Source: Phascolarctos cinereus
Taxonomy: Eukaryota > Chordata > Mammalia > Diprotodontia > Phascolarctidae
Reading direction: 5' to 3'
Assembly: GCF_002099425.1 (NCBI RefSeq)
Contig: NW_018344057.1
Location: 9,507,001 to 9,571,000 of the forward strand
DNA: 64,000 nucleotides
Shown: positions 1 through 10,430 of the stretch, in pieces
Position numbering within the stretch: position 1 is the stretch's first letter
Layout: every line of letters begins with the position of its first letter
Notes under the pieces: generated by a model
The model's input: only the letters and a program-made list of their open reading frames with translations
Told to the model about the DNA's origin: nothing
Database searches by the model: none
Translations under genes and position numbers: made by a program

Positions 1-2372
1 CCCACTGGCAGATGGGGGATCAAGTGGCTGATCAGAGGGGGATTGCAGGGATCTCTTTGCTGCTGTTGAGGCAGGATTCTCTTGCTTTGCCCGTGCTTGG
101 ATCTGGGTCACAGTTCTGGGTGGTGGTGCTGAGGCAAGGAGGAGCACTGGTGTGGTGGAGCTTGTGGTGGCGGTATAGAGAGAATCCTCCTCACAATTGC
201 AAGGCAGAAAAGAGTACTTGTGGTCACTCAGACCAGGGCACAGGCCAGGAAAGGAGTAAACACCTCACCCTTGATTGTACCACCTTGGAAGAACTGAAAA
301 TTGAAAGGTTCCTAGAAGTATCTCTGAAAATAGCTGCACAAAACCCCTGAAGCTTGGGACAGTACATTCTCCACACTGGAAGCAGACCCCCTACCTTAAC
401 AAAGAGTTTAAAACTCAAGTAATTGACTGGGAACATGAGAAAACAGTGCAAAAAAGTCAGACCATAGAATCTTACTTTGGTGACAAAGTAGATCAAAACA
501 TTCAAGCAGAAGAAGACAACAAAGTCAAAGCTCCTACATCTAAAGCCTCCAAGAACAATATGAATCAGTCCCAGACCACAGAAGAGCTCAAAAAAGATTT
601 TGAGAAGCAAGTAAGAGAAGTAGAAGAAAAACTGGGAAGAGAAATAAGAGTGATGGAAGAAAATCATGAAAAACAAGTCAACAGCTAGCTAAAGGAGACC
701 CAAAAAATACTGAAGAAAATAACACCTTAAAAAATAGACTAACCCAAGTGGCAAAAGAGGCCCAAAAAGCCAATGAGGAGAAGAATTCCTTAAAAAGTAG
801 AATTGGCCAAATGGAAAAGGAAGTCCAAAAGCTCACTGAAGAAAATACTTCCTTAAAAATTAGGATGAAGCAAATGGAAGCTAATGACTTCATGAGAAAT
901 CAAGAAATTGTAGAGTATGAATGCGTCTTTTTAGAATCAAAAATTTTTTACAGACTCTCAGATGAGAATAGTTGTACTTACAAAATCTGTTCATTTGACA
1001 AAAACTGCTGGAAAAACTGGAAAATAGTATGGCAGAAACTAGGCATAGACCAACATTTTACACCATTTGCCAAGATAAGGTCAAAATGGGTACAGATTTA
1101 GACATAAAGAGTGAAACTATAAGCAAATTAGGACAGCAAGGAATAATTTACCTGTCAGATCTGTGAAGAAGGGAAGTATTATGACCAAACAAGAGATAGA
1201 GAACATTGTGAAGTGCAAAATGCATAATTCTGGTTACGTCAAATTAAAAAGTTTTTGCACAAACAAAGCCAATGCAGCCAAGATTAGAAGGGAAGCAGAA
1301 AGCTGGGAAACAAATTTTATAGCTGGTGTCTCTGATAAAAGCCTCATTTCTAAAATATAGAGAGAACTGAGACAAATCTATAAGAATACAAGTCATTCCC
1401 CTGTTATTAAATGGTCAAAAGATATGAATAGGCAGTTTTCAGATGAAGAAATTAAAGCTATCTACAGTCATGTGAAAAACTGTCGTAAATCACTATTGAT
1501 TAGAGAAATGCAAATCAAAAGAACTCTGAGGTACCACATCATACCTATCAGAATGGCTAACATGACAAAAGAGGAAAATGATAAGTGTTGGAGAAATAGG
1601 GGAAAATTGGAACACTAATGCATTGTTGGTGGAGTTGTGATCTGATCCAACCATTCTGGAGAGCAATTTGGAACTACGTCCAACAGGCAATCAAACTGTG
1701 CATACCCTTTGATCCAGCAATACTGCTGCTACATCTGAATCTCAGAAATCATAAAAAAAAAAAAGGAAAAGGATCCACAAAAATGTTTATAGCAGATCTT
1801 TTTTGTGGTGGCCAAGAATTGGAAATTGAGAAAATGCCCGTCAATTGGGGAATGGCTGAACAAGTTGTGCTCTATGAATATAATGGAATACTATTGTTCT
1901 ATAAGAAATGGTGAGCAGGCGGATTTCAGAAAAACCTGGAAAAAAACTTGCATTAACTGATGCTGAGTGAAGTGAGCAGAATCAGGAGAACACGATACAC
2001 AGTAATAGCAACATTGCGTGATGATCAATTTTGTTAGACTTAGTGCTTCTGAGCAATGCAATTATCTAAGACAATTCCAGAAGACTCGTGATGGAAAATG
2101 CTATTCACATGCAGAGAAAGAACTATGCAGATTAAAGCATACTATATTGTCTCTTTTTTGTTTTTGTTTTCTTTCTCATGGTTTTTCCCTTTTGCTCTGA
2201 TTCTTCTTTCACAACATGACCAATGTGGAAATATGCTATTGTACATGTATAGCCTATATCAGATTGCATGCCGTCTTGGGGAGAAGAGAGGGGAGAGGGG
2301 AATTTAGAACTCAAAATTTTATAAAAGTGAATGTTGAAAACTAAAAATAAATAAATAAATTTTTAAAAAGCT
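1..2372 (+). mobile_element. Internally deleted L1 LINE (5' UTR, ORF1 start, ORF2 end, 3' UTR)
   Basis: Marsupial-type L1 running in from the left edge. Bases 1-430 are GC-richer 5' UTR. From about 446 an ORF1 start region reads with the motif QKSQTIESYFGDK and then a Lys/Glu-rich coiled coil; a stop at about 688 and a frame change near 748 break it. Near 905-950 ORF1 ends abruptly and the sequence jumps to the C-terminal part of ORF2 (CWKNWKIVWQKLGID, MTKQEIENIVK), so most of ORF1's RNA-binding half and the endonuclease and reverse transcriptase of ORF2 are missing. ORF2's end runs to about 1990 with several stops; the 3' UTR and an AAATAAATAAAT tail close the element at about 2372. It cannot encode a working protein. 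Identification rests on ORF1/ORF2 resemblance and on the other L1 copies in this window. Confidence 0.9.
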
Positions 2373-2689
2373 GTTCATTGAAAAAAATATATATATAATG
2401 ATAAAAAAACTGAATTCAGGAAGACTTTTAAGTGAATCAGTGTTTTATTAATTACAGCAGTATGTCTATGTAGCCCTATGTACATCTGAAAAACTAGAAA
2501 TGCATATGTGGAAGAGGAATTCAATCTACAGAAGGTATATTTACTTCTTTATTGTACTGCTATGCTTCATATTTGGTGGTTGCTAAAGAGAGACTAAAAT
2601 GATCGTGTATAATATGTATAGGCATTTGGGGACCCCCCCTTTGAAATAACTCTGTGGCCTCCCCAGAAGGATCCACTCATAAATTGGGA

Positions 2690-2876
2690 ACTCTGGGACT
2701 GGATGATTTGGAAGATCCTTTCTGGCTCTATCAATTTAGCAATCTATGAAAGCACTGTATAAATGGGTGTTACTCCTTATAATAACCTTGTGAGGGAGGC
2801 GCTATAATTTAGTTTCGTTTTACACATAAGGAAATTGATTCTCAGAGATTAAATGACTTGCCAGTAAGCATCCTGA
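2690..2876. repeat. Two MIR/THER-type SINE fragments in opposite orientation
   Basis: Bases 2690-2752 read as the 3' part of a CORE-type SINE on the plus strand (lymph of the pattern 'gaagatcctttctggctcta ... tctatga'). Bases 2753-2876 read as a minus-strand MIR ('cattttacagatgaggaaactgagg' type, here decayed). Both are old and diverged. Bases 2373-2689, before them, show only A/T-rich sequence with no family I recognise. Confidence 0.5.
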
Positions 2877-2884
2877 TCCAAAAC

Positions 2885-3015
2885 AAGTCAGCAAGCATTT
2901 ATTGAGGTCTTACTGCGTGCCAGGCACTGTGCTAAGTAAGTGCTGAGGATACAAATACAAGCAAACAAACAAAAAAGAGAAAGACAATCTCTACCCTCAA
3001 GGAGCGTATAGCCTA
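2885..3015 (-). repeat. L2 LINE 3' end
   Basis: Plus-strand reading 'agcatttattgaggtctt' then 'tgccaggcactgtgctaag' and 'ctaccctcaaggagc' is the reverse complement of the usual mammalian/marsupial L2 3' end (ctccttgagggcaggg ... gcacatagtaggtgcttaataaatg). Only the last ~130 bases are present, as is typical for 5'-truncated L2. Confidence 0.75.
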
Positions 3016-3611
3016 ATGGGGGTCCACTGTTCTTTATCCCGTGTTGCCTCTCAATTCCCCAGGGGGTCTGGGACCCTAAAATCCTCTCCTTATATTCTGT
3101 GTCCGAATTCAGAATTAGGATCAAGAGAACACTAGTTGCTGATCTCTCCAGACCAAAGCTTGTAAAGGGAAAAGTGAGGCCAGGGTATGGTAGCTTACTT
3201 TGTCAGTCCCTCCTATTCTTAGCATTGTGCCATGGGCAGTTGGAGTGGGGTGGGGAGAGGAGAGGCAGCATAAATTGAAATGGAACATCACGGTCACTGA
3301 ATCTGTCCAGAACAACAGATGGAAAGGAATAGGAAATGGGAAGACACCTGGTGTCAATCTCCTTCCTAGACACAGAAATTGGCTGCATGAACTCTGGCAA
3401 ACCTTCTCCATCCGAGAGTAGTTGGCTCTGACAGGAACTTTACAAAAGGCCATCTGAGGATACCAGGTGATCACAAAGCAATTAACAGTTGAGGAAGGAA
3501 CCAACTTCCACTTATTACACCAAACACAAAAGTCTGCCATAGAGGCCCCTTGATGAGCTCTGGTTCTGTAAGAGACTCTTATGCTTTTCTCTCGCTGTAG
3601 CTTTAGATTGT
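3016..3611. other. No recognisable gene or repeat
   Basis: Open frames exist on both strands here (longest 139 codons on minus), but they overlap each other, lack any motif I recognise and look like chance frames. I see no splice-bounded exon and no clear repeat. Confidence 0.5.
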
Positions 3612-3685
3612 AAAAAGATCTTCAGATCACCTAGTCTATTTTCCCCATTTTACAGATGTATCAAGAGTCAGCTATTCACTTTATC
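3612..3685 (-). repeat. CR1/L3-type 3' end fragment
   Basis: The pattern 'gatcttcagatcacctagtc' followed by 'ccattttacagatg' matches the short terminal piece seen again near 11.7, 32.5 and 32.8 kb, which I read as old CR1/L3 or CR1-tailed SINE ends. Short and diverged. Confidence 0.35.
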
Positions 3686-3741
3686 CCCCTAAGACTCCAG
3701 TACACGCCTACTTCAAGCGAGTAGGTGTCTATGAGATTTCA

Positions 3742-4175
3742 ATGCCACAAGTGTTTATTGAGTGCCTACTATGACCCAAGAGAAAGCTGAATTTAATACA
3801 GTGTTTTGTGAGAGGACAAGCTGTCACCTAACACAGTGGGGAGTCATCCGAAGCAGAAGGCAACTTACTACATTGGAACTCCACCCAGAGCCCTCTGCCC
3901 CCAAAAGGCATCCTTGATATCAGGACATATCTGAGACAAAGTTCAGGACAATAAAAAAGGGCTTCAGATAACCTAAGCTAGATTTAAACCAGTCATGCAA
4001 ATTAACACCTGCCCACTAGCCCATGCCCTAAAAGAGGCTGGGCTCTGAAAAAAATAAGAATTCATGTTCAACAAATAGATTATGCACCTACCATCTACAC
4101 TGCGCTAAGCTAAAGCATTGAGAGCACAAAGATGAAAAAGCGGCATGGTCCCCACCCTGAAGGAGTTTTCAGTCT
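3742..4175 (-). repeat. L2 3' end fragments
   Basis: Two small reverse-complement L2 ends: 'aagtgtttattgagtgcctac' near 3747-3768 and 'tgcacctaccatctacactgcgctaagc ... ccaccctgaaggag' at about 4083-4166. Between them (3800-4070) no family is clear. Confidence 0.5.
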
Positions 4176-4191
4176 GTAGAAGGGGCTAGGA

Positions 4192-4215
4192 GATATATAT
4201 ATCTATATATATCTA

Positions 4216-4303
<88 letters not shown>

Positions 4304-4382
4304 TATATATTTATTTCTACCTCTACCTCTACCTCTACCTATGCCTATATCTATACCTATACCTATACATATACATATACAC
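4192..4382. repeat. Compound microsatellite (ATCT)n-(AC)n-(ACCTCT)n
   Basis: Runs of AT and ATCT to about 4262, then about 18 AC units to 4299, then TAT-rich and ACCTCT/ACCTAT units to 4382. Several motifs in a row suggest successive slippage births from one seed. Confidence 0.97.
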
Positions 4383-4389
4383 AAGTATG

Positions 4390-4625
4390 ATATAAGGTCT
4401 TGTGGCCCTTAAGGTTTGCAAAGTATCTTGCCTATATTATCTCGTTCAATCCTCAGAAGAGGATCAAATATGAGATAGGTTGTTACTTTCGCTCCCATTT
4501 TACAGATGAGGAAGCTAAGGTTCACAGAAGTAAGGTAACTTGCCCAGCTAATAAGTATCTGAAACAGGATTCAAACCCAGGTCTTCCTGACTCCAAGTCT
4601 GGCATTTTATCTGCTAGGCCATGCT
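4390..4625 (-). repeat. CORE/MIR-type SINE
   Basis: Near full-length minus-strand copy: 'cattttacagatgaggaagc' at 4496-4515, 'aacttgcccagctaataag', 'ttcaaacccaggtcttcctg' and 'tatctgctaggccatgctg' are the reverse of a tRNA-headed CORE SINE. The segment at 4400-4490 (ctttgcaaag ... aatcctcagaag) corresponds to its L2-like tail. Confidence 0.8.
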
Positions 4626-5125
4626 GTTTTAAAAGGAGTAGCAGGGAAAGGGCCATGAGGAAATTTGAGGAGAGAATGCCAAGGAGAGGATTAAACTGAG
4701 ACAATAACCCCTAACTTTCGACCTTTTCTTCTACGAGTTACTGATGCTCAGTGCCACCAACACTGATGCTGTGGGATTGGCTAAGTGGGAGAAAAACCTG
4801 CGAAATCCTGCTAAGTGTTGGTAGCTTAAAAAGAGAAAATTCTCTTTCTTTTGATATAAATCATGTTTGTTTCTTTGTCTTCTTTACTCTCCGTTTCCTC
4901 ATTTGTAAGATGAAGATAATAATATTTGCACTGATGACATAGCCTGGCCAACCCAGCCCTCTTCTCCAAAGGGAAAAGGATGGGGATATATAGATAAGAA
5001 GTAGCTATTGTGACTGATGAATCTTTAGGTGCAGACCAAAGAAATCTACTAACTCTAGCATTTATTCTTATCTAGCTTACTCAAGACAGCTGTATTCAAA
5101 AGGTGACTGGGATCTATCTACTTAC

Positions 5126-5374
5126 CCTTTTGGTGTTCAGTTGTATCTGACTCTTCATGACCCCATTTAGGATTTTCTTGGCAAAGATACCGGAATGTTT
5201 TGCCATTTCCTTCTCCAGCTCATTTTACAGATGAGGAAACTGAGGCAAAGAGAGTTAAGTGACTTGCCCAGGGTCACACAACTAGTACATGTCTGAGATC
5301 AGATTTGAGCTCAGGAAGATGAGTCATCCTGTCTCCCAGGCTGAGCACTCTACCCACTGTGCCATCTAGATGCC
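5126..5374 (-). mobile_element. tRNA-headed SINE with RTE/BovB-type tail
   Basis: Full-length minus-strand copy. It opens at the 3' side with 'ttcagttgtatctgactc' and 'gattttcttggcaaagatac', the reverse complement of the RTE-type tail, passes the 'ttacagatgaggaaactgag' core and ends with the tRNA-like head 'gtgccatctagatgcccc'. Similar short sequences on both sides (tacttaccctt / tacttatctt) look like a decayed target duplication. It interrupts the LTR-like sequence to its right. Confidence 0.92.
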
Positions 5375-5790
5375 CCTACTTATCTTAGACTGAGACTTTT
5401 GAAAAGGACTGCAAGTCCCTTTGTCCTCCTGTTTAAAGGAGGGGTACCCCTCACTCCTTCAGCCACTCAGAACCAGCCTGCAGTTACTGGCAGGTCTCGC
5501 TTCTAGCGCTTCCGCCTTTGCAGCTTCAACTGTGAGAGAACAGCTTAGACAGATGAGGCTTTGGGTGGCCGCCCAGAAAAGCAGATCAGCACCTGGATCC
5601 TTTCATTCTTTTTGTGTTGCATGCCCCACTGGTGGCTTGAGTGTTATCAATAAATCTAGTACTGGGCAACGGAATACAGAACTTTTCTGTTCCTTGAGTT
5701 TCAGAACTGTACAAACTCTACCCAACTCACCGGCTTATTATGAGTTATTACTATTTCATTATTTTTACCAGCTCCGACCTTAAACCTAGG
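5375..5790 (+). mobile_element. LTR-like sequence, candidate
   Basis: A TTTAAA at about 5431, then a polyadenylation-like AATAAA near 5650 ('gttatcaataaatctag') followed by 'ttccttgagtttcag' has the layout of an LTR's promoter, R and U5. No matching second LTR, no terminal TG/CA pair and no target duplication could be fixed. A 120-codon frame over it is unlikely to be a gene. It could also be unique sequence. Confidence 0.25.
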
Positions 5791-5986
5791 ATGTGGATAA
5801 TACATTAGTCAGGTTTGAGGATTTCAAAGAACAGAAGCATAGCCACACCTAGCTTAAATTAACTGCAGTGGGTTATTGAATCATCTACAGACTCTGTGGA
5901 CATAGAAAAAGGGCACAAAATATGTGTGCCCTGCCTCCCTGTCATTTTGAGACCCTGCTTTTGACTCAATGTTGTAAAGCTGTGTG

Positions 5987-5989
<3 letters not shown>

Positions 5990-6033
<44 letters not shown>
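5990..6033. repeat. (TG)n microsatellite
   Basis: About 22 uninterrupted TG units. Confidence 0.98.
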
Positions 6034-6035
<2 letters not shown>

Positions 6036-6186
6036 CTGGATCTTGGGCAGCCTGCTCTTGATTTGACTGTTTTCCATAGCCTAATTGGAAGCAGTCTGTC
6101 CCCTTTTTCCATTCCATCCCGCACAAACATGCCAACATCTTCCTAAGGCACAACGGTCTTTCCCAGGTCTCTCATTTTTGCATCAC

Positions 6187-6335
6187 CAGTCGTCTTGACC
6201 TCTGTCTTGCCGTTGGACTTCAGCTGATGACTTTGTGCAGCTCTGCCCCACTCACCTTCATTCACAAGTCAAGACATTACCCTTGGGATGTCATTGGTCC
6301 ACTTCGAGAATGAAGGAACAATGACAATAATGAGG
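6187..6335 (+). repeat. Unnamed marsupial interspersed repeat, 3' part
   Basis: Shares 'gatgactttgtgcagctctg' and 'cacaagtcaagacat' with the longer copy at 60.38-60.62 kb, and the reverse complement appears at 16.5-16.7 kb. It ends in an AAC-rich tail (gaacaatgacaataatg), which resembles RTE-type tails. I recognise the family as a common marsupial repeat but cannot give a secure name. Confidence 0.6.
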
Positions 6336-6344
6336 CACGATAAC

Positions 6345-6665
6345 CATATTGCTTCCTAGTTCTGCAATCTTCACTGGCTTCTTATAGTCTCAGGAATACT
6401 ATGTGAACTCTTTGGTCTGTCTTTTAAACTTTTCCATGATCTGACTTCAACCTACCATTCCCCTACACTCTGTACATTACAGCCAAAATAGCTTACTTTC
6501 TCTTCCTTGAACTCGGCACTCACTCTCTCTCTCATCTTTTTGTCTTTGTGCAGATTGTCTTCTGAAATACCTTCCCTCTTCCCCTCTGCCCTTTAGAATG
6601 CTGATGTTTTTTTCAAGGCTCAGCTCAGGTATACGCCTCCTCCCTAGGAAACCATTTTGGTCTCC
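6345..6665 (+). repeat. L2/CR1-clade LINE 3' region
   Basis: Pyrimidine-rich plus-strand reading with 'cttcactggcttcttatag', 'ttttccatgatctgacttc' and 'caaggctcagctcagg', the usual order of an L2-like 3' region. It stops where the hAT MITE begins and lacks the terminal aataaatg. Confidence 0.7.
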
Positions 6666-6668
6666 CTA

Positions 6669-6845
6669 CAGGGGTGGGGAACCTGGAGTATCGAGGCCAC
6701 ATGTGGCCTTCTAGGTTCTCAAGCGCAGCCCTTTGATTGAATCCAAACTTCACAGAACTTAGTTTGGATTCAGTCAGTCAAAGAGCTGCACTTGAGGACC
6801 TAGAAGGGCACATGTAGCCTTGAGGCCCTATGTTCCCCACCCCTG
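6669..6845. mobile_element. hAT-type palindromic MITE, copy 1
   Basis: Begins CAGGGGTGGGGAACCTG and ends GTTCCCCACCCCTG, so the two ends are inverted repeats, and the halves pair over much of their length (aggccacatgtggcc ... gggcacatgtagcc). At 177 bases with no coding sequence it is non-autonomous. The flanks show no clear 8-bp target duplication. A second copy of the family is at 58,077-58,260, where the duplication is visible. Confidence 0.85.
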
Positions 6846-7225
6846 GTAGCAATTCTTAGAGAAGTCGGGCAAGGTTGCCGCTGTAAGGAGCCAGAGAGAG
6901 CAGTGGGTGGGAGCTGGGGAAACCCGATCTGGAGCTGAGCCCAGGAGCCAGGCGAGGAGGCCTGAGGCATACTAACTAGCGAGGATCTTTGGTGCTCAGA
7001 TGATCGTTCCTGTTTAGAGAGTGAAGCTTGAGCAACAGTACATCCAGCATGCCTGCCTCCGTTAATCAAAAGAGCAAGGGCACCTCTGCCTGCAGCCTTC
7101 AGAGCCTACGCTCCAGTGTCAGATGAGGAGGATTAACTGTGCTGGGAAGCCAGGTTGTGGTTGGAAGAAGAGATGGAAGCACCTCTATGCATCATTTCAG
7201 ACTGGAGAAGTTTCCTTTCTCTAAG

Positions 7226-7487
7226 ATGGGTATTGTTCAGTTATTTTGGTTGTATTCAACTCTCCGTGACCCTATTTGGGGTTTTCTTGGCAAAGATACT
7301 GGAGTGGTTTGCCATTTGCTTCTCCAGCTCATTTTACAGATGAGGAAACTGAGGCAAACAGGTTTAGGTGACTTGCCCAGAATCACACAGCTAGTAAGTG
7401 TATGAGGCTGGATTTGAACTCAGGAAGATGAGTCTTTCTGACTCCAGGCCCAGCTCTCTATCTGCTTCACCATCTAGATGCCCCTAA
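7226..7487 (-). mobile_element. tRNA-headed SINE with RTE/BovB-type tail
   Basis: Minus-strand full-length copy: tail 'attgttcagttattttggtt', 'ggttttcttggcaaagatac', core 'ttacagatgaggaaactgag', head 'caccatctagatgcccc'. Overlapping short open frames are shadows of the SINE. Confidence 0.92.
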
Positions 7488-7770
7488 GCTGGGTAGTTTC
7501 ATCCATAATCATTTATGAGCCAAGAGCTTTAGCAGTGATCTTATAACATAGCCTTACAACATAGCTAACAGAACATCATGAGGACACCTTGGGTTGTTGG
7601 AAAGTGATGGGCTAGGGAAATGGGTAAAGACAGCTTGAGTACAAAGAGGGACCCTCCTTGAAGAAGGTTTTTATCTTGTTCTCATGTGTGTCATTTCCCA
7701 AGCTGCCAAACTAGGATGTCTATGTTTTCGTCGTAGGAGGGACAATCCATTTCCTCTGCAATCGATGCAG

Positions 7771-8088
7771 CTAGGGGCAGCCAGCTGCAGCAGTGGCTGG
7801 AGCTCTGGGCCTAAAGTCAGTAAGATCTAAGGTCAAACCCAGCCTCAGACACTTATTAGTTATATGACCTGGATGGAGTTAGGAAGATTCATCTTCCTGA
7901 ATTCAAACTCGGCCTCAGAAATCTACCAACTGTGTGACCCTGGGCATGTCACTTAACCCTGTTTGCCTCAGCTTCCTCATCTGTAAAATGAGCTGGAGAA
8001 GGAAATGATAAGACACTCTGGTATCTCTGCCAAGAAAACCCCAAATGGGGTCACCAAGAGTCAAACGTGATTGAACTACAACAGCTTC
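7771..8088 (+). mobile_element. RTE-tailed SINE with a partly duplicated head
   Basis: The head reads 'ggggcagccagctgcagcag' through 'cagacacttattagttat', then a second head segment starts (ggagttaggaagattcatct ... ctcggcctcagaaatc) before the usual 'tgtgaccctgggcatgtcac', core and RTE tail (ccaagaaaaccccaaatggg). The copy is therefore about 65 bases longer than its relatives. It ends with 'gattgaactacaacagc'. Confidence 0.88.
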
Positions 8089-8091
8089 AAC

Positions 8092-8212
8092 TGTAAAATG
8101 GGAATAATAACAGCACCTACCTCTCAGGCTGCTGTCGGGATCGAATGAGATATTTGTAAAAGTACTTAGAGCAAAGCTTACTACATAGTAAGTGCTATAT
8201 AAATTCTTATCC
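8092..8212 (+). repeat. CORE/MIR SINE 3' half
   Basis: 'ctgtaaaatgggaataata', 'cacctacctctcaggctg' and 'gtaagtgctatataaattc' form the core and L2-like tail of a MIR-type SINE. It lacks a head and abuts the RTE-tailed SINE. Confidence 0.75.
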
Positions 8213-8734
8213 CCTTTCTCTCTCCCCTATATCCCTCTTGTACAGCTTTGGTCTCAAGGAACCAAATATCCAGCTGGGTCCCAGCTCTTCATTTACAAAG
8301 CCCATAGCTCATTGTCCTGACATTGGGTTGCTCTGCATCAGAGGTATTTGGCATTCAACTGAGCTGCAGAACAGGGTGTGTGTACGAAATGGTCACATAC
8401 ATTGAAGGCTGCCTGGGAGGGGAACTTAGTGAACCCTGAGAAGTAGAGATAGTTGTTTTTTTTTTCCCCACCAAATGTTCCAACAAAAAATAAACCCAAG
8501 GCCATGCTCCCCAAAAGATACAGAGGCAAATAATGTAGCTTCATTGTGGGCATCTGCCTTTGGCCTGCCCTCATGACAAGATAATTACTGAGCCCCTCCA
8601 CAAACTGGAACATTAGATATGTTGAATATGAAGCTCAGTGCCAAATGCCTTTCTGGTGAAGAGTAGTGTGATGTCAGGATCCTGAATTTGAGGTCCAAGA
8701 GTTTAGACTGCCTCATTGGCATAATATGATGTTT
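8213..8734. other. No recognisable gene or repeat
   Basis: Ordinary A/T-rich sequence. A 91-codon minus-strand frame here has no recognisable motif. Confidence 0.45.
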
Positions 8735-8737
8735 GAC

Positions 8738-8978
8738 TGTTTTTGCTGTTGTAAGAGTTGGTCACGTCCAACTCTTCACGACCCCTGTTGGGGTTTTCTT
8801 GGCAAAGACACTGGAGTGATTTGCCGTTTCCTTCTCCAGCTATTTTACAGATGAGGAAACTGAGGCAAACAGGGTTAAGTGACTTGCCCAAGGCCACTCA
8901 GCTAGTAAATGCCTGAGGCTAGATTTAAATTCAGGAAGATGAGTCTTCCTGTCTCCAAGCTGGCGACTCTATACCAAA
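8738..8978 (-). mobile_element. tRNA-headed SINE with RTE/BovB-type tail
   Basis: Minus-strand copy with tail 'cacgtccaactcttcacgac', 'ggttttcttggcaaagacac', core 'ttacagatgaggaaactgag' and a decayed head. The last ~20 bases of the head are lost. Confidence 0.9.
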
Positions 8979-8984
8979 GGTGTA

Positions 8985-9560
8985 TAAGATAGCAGAGAAG
9001 ATGAGTAGAGGAAGAAAACTGGAAGTTCATTAGGTGGAGAAAGAGGGACCGAAGAATGAGACAGAATACCTAAAACAGTGGGAGGCAAAAAGGGGATGGT
9101 AAAGGGCAAGCATCAGAGCCCACAGATAGCTCCTTCCCCTCCTCCATGTTGTATCGGTTCACAGCAGCCAGCAGCAGCTATGGGGCTTTCTAGATGATCT
9201 TCAGGCTGAATACATTACAGCTAGCAGAATCATTGCCAGTCACCTGATCACCACAATAATAAAACCATTCTGCCCCAAGAAAGACAGAGGGCATTGTATA
9301 AACAGCTTGTGGCTCCAGTAACCCACTATGCAGCTTGCCTCTCTAAAAGAAAGGATTGTCTTGGGTAACCTCTACAGCCCCCGGACTGCAGGCCTGCACA
9401 CCACCAACCAACCCATCCCCATCCTCCTCCCCCCTCAATGCAAGTGAAAGGAAAAATGATGGCTCTCCCTTATACAGAATACCATTCAACCATCTTGCAG
9501 GCCTTTAGGTACCTTTTCATCCAACAGATTCACAATGCATCTCTCTTTAAAGTTTCCCAC
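8985..9560. other. No recognisable gene or repeat
   Basis: No family or exon recognised. Includes a purine-rich stretch at 8995-9100 and a C-rich stretch near 9380-9440. Confidence 0.4.
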
Positions 9561-9564
9561 TAAT

Positions 9565-10430
9565 CCCTTCAGAATACCCTTTTGAGATTTATCATTTTGA
9601 ACTGAATGTCCCCATAGGCATCTCAAACTCAACATACCCAAAAGAGAACTCACTTTCTTTCTCCCCCAAACTCTTTCCTCTTTTGAACTTTCCAATGAGT
9701 GTTGAAAGTACCACCATCTTCTTGGTTATCCAGCCTACCACTCAACCTAGGTGTCATTCTCAACTCCTCATGCTTATTCACCCCACATTTCCAATCCATT
9801 GAGAAATCCTGTCATTTCTACCTACGCAACATCTCTTGAAGACATCTCCCCTCTTCCCCCCTCATACAGCCGCAACCTTAGTTTGGACTCTTATCACTTC
9901 GTGCCTGGACAAATATAGCCTTCAAATTATTCTCCCAACTTCAATTTTCTCTCCACTCCATTCCATGCTTCACTCAGATGCCAAGAATTCCCTGAATTCT
10001 TCAAGTCCCATCTAAAATCCCTGTGTTCTGGGGCAGCTAGGTGGTGCAGTAGACAGAGCTCTGGCCTTGGAGTCAGGAGGACCTGAGTTCAAATCTGACC
10101 TCAGACACGTGACATTTACTAGCTGTGTGACCCTGGGCAAGTCACGTAACCCTGATTGCAAAAAAGCAAATAAATAAATTAAATAAAATTCCGCCTTCTG
10201 AAGGAAGCCTTCCTCAGTACCTCTTAATTCCAGCGTCTTCCCTCTGTTGATTATTTCTATTTATCCTTTATATAGCCCGCTTGTACATAGTTATTTGTAT
10301 GTAATCTGCCGTTGAAGGCAGAGGACTTTTACCTTTCTTCATATATTCAGTGCTTAACATAGTGCCTGGAACATAATAGGTACTTAATAATTTTTAGCAG
10401 GTACTTAATAAATGTTTATTGATGGAGCAA
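9565..10430 (+). repeat. L2/CR1-clade LINE 3' region, interrupted by a SINE
   Basis: 'catctcaaactcaacatac' (9620), 'gaaatcctgtcatttctacc', 'ttatcacttcgtgcctggac' and, after the SINE at 10,030-10,186, 'cttcctcagtacctcttaat' and 'cttaataaatgtttattgat' follow the standard order of the marsupial L2-type 3' region. Its end abuts a reverse copy, tail to tail. Confidence 0.85.
10030..10186 (+). mobile_element. Short A-tailed tRNA-headed SINE
   Basis: Starts ggggcagctaggtggtgcag and stops after 'cgtaaccctgattgc' with an A/AAAT-rich tail, lacking the RTE-type extension. Left flank aaaatccctgtgttct (10,014-10,029) and right flank aaaattccgccttct (10,185-10,199) fit a slightly decayed target duplication. 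It splits the L2 element. Confidence 0.92.

Noticed and set aside
5421-5783. 120-codon plus-strand frame as a small gene
   Set aside because: The layout fits LTR-like DNA better, and the frame has no recognisable domain.
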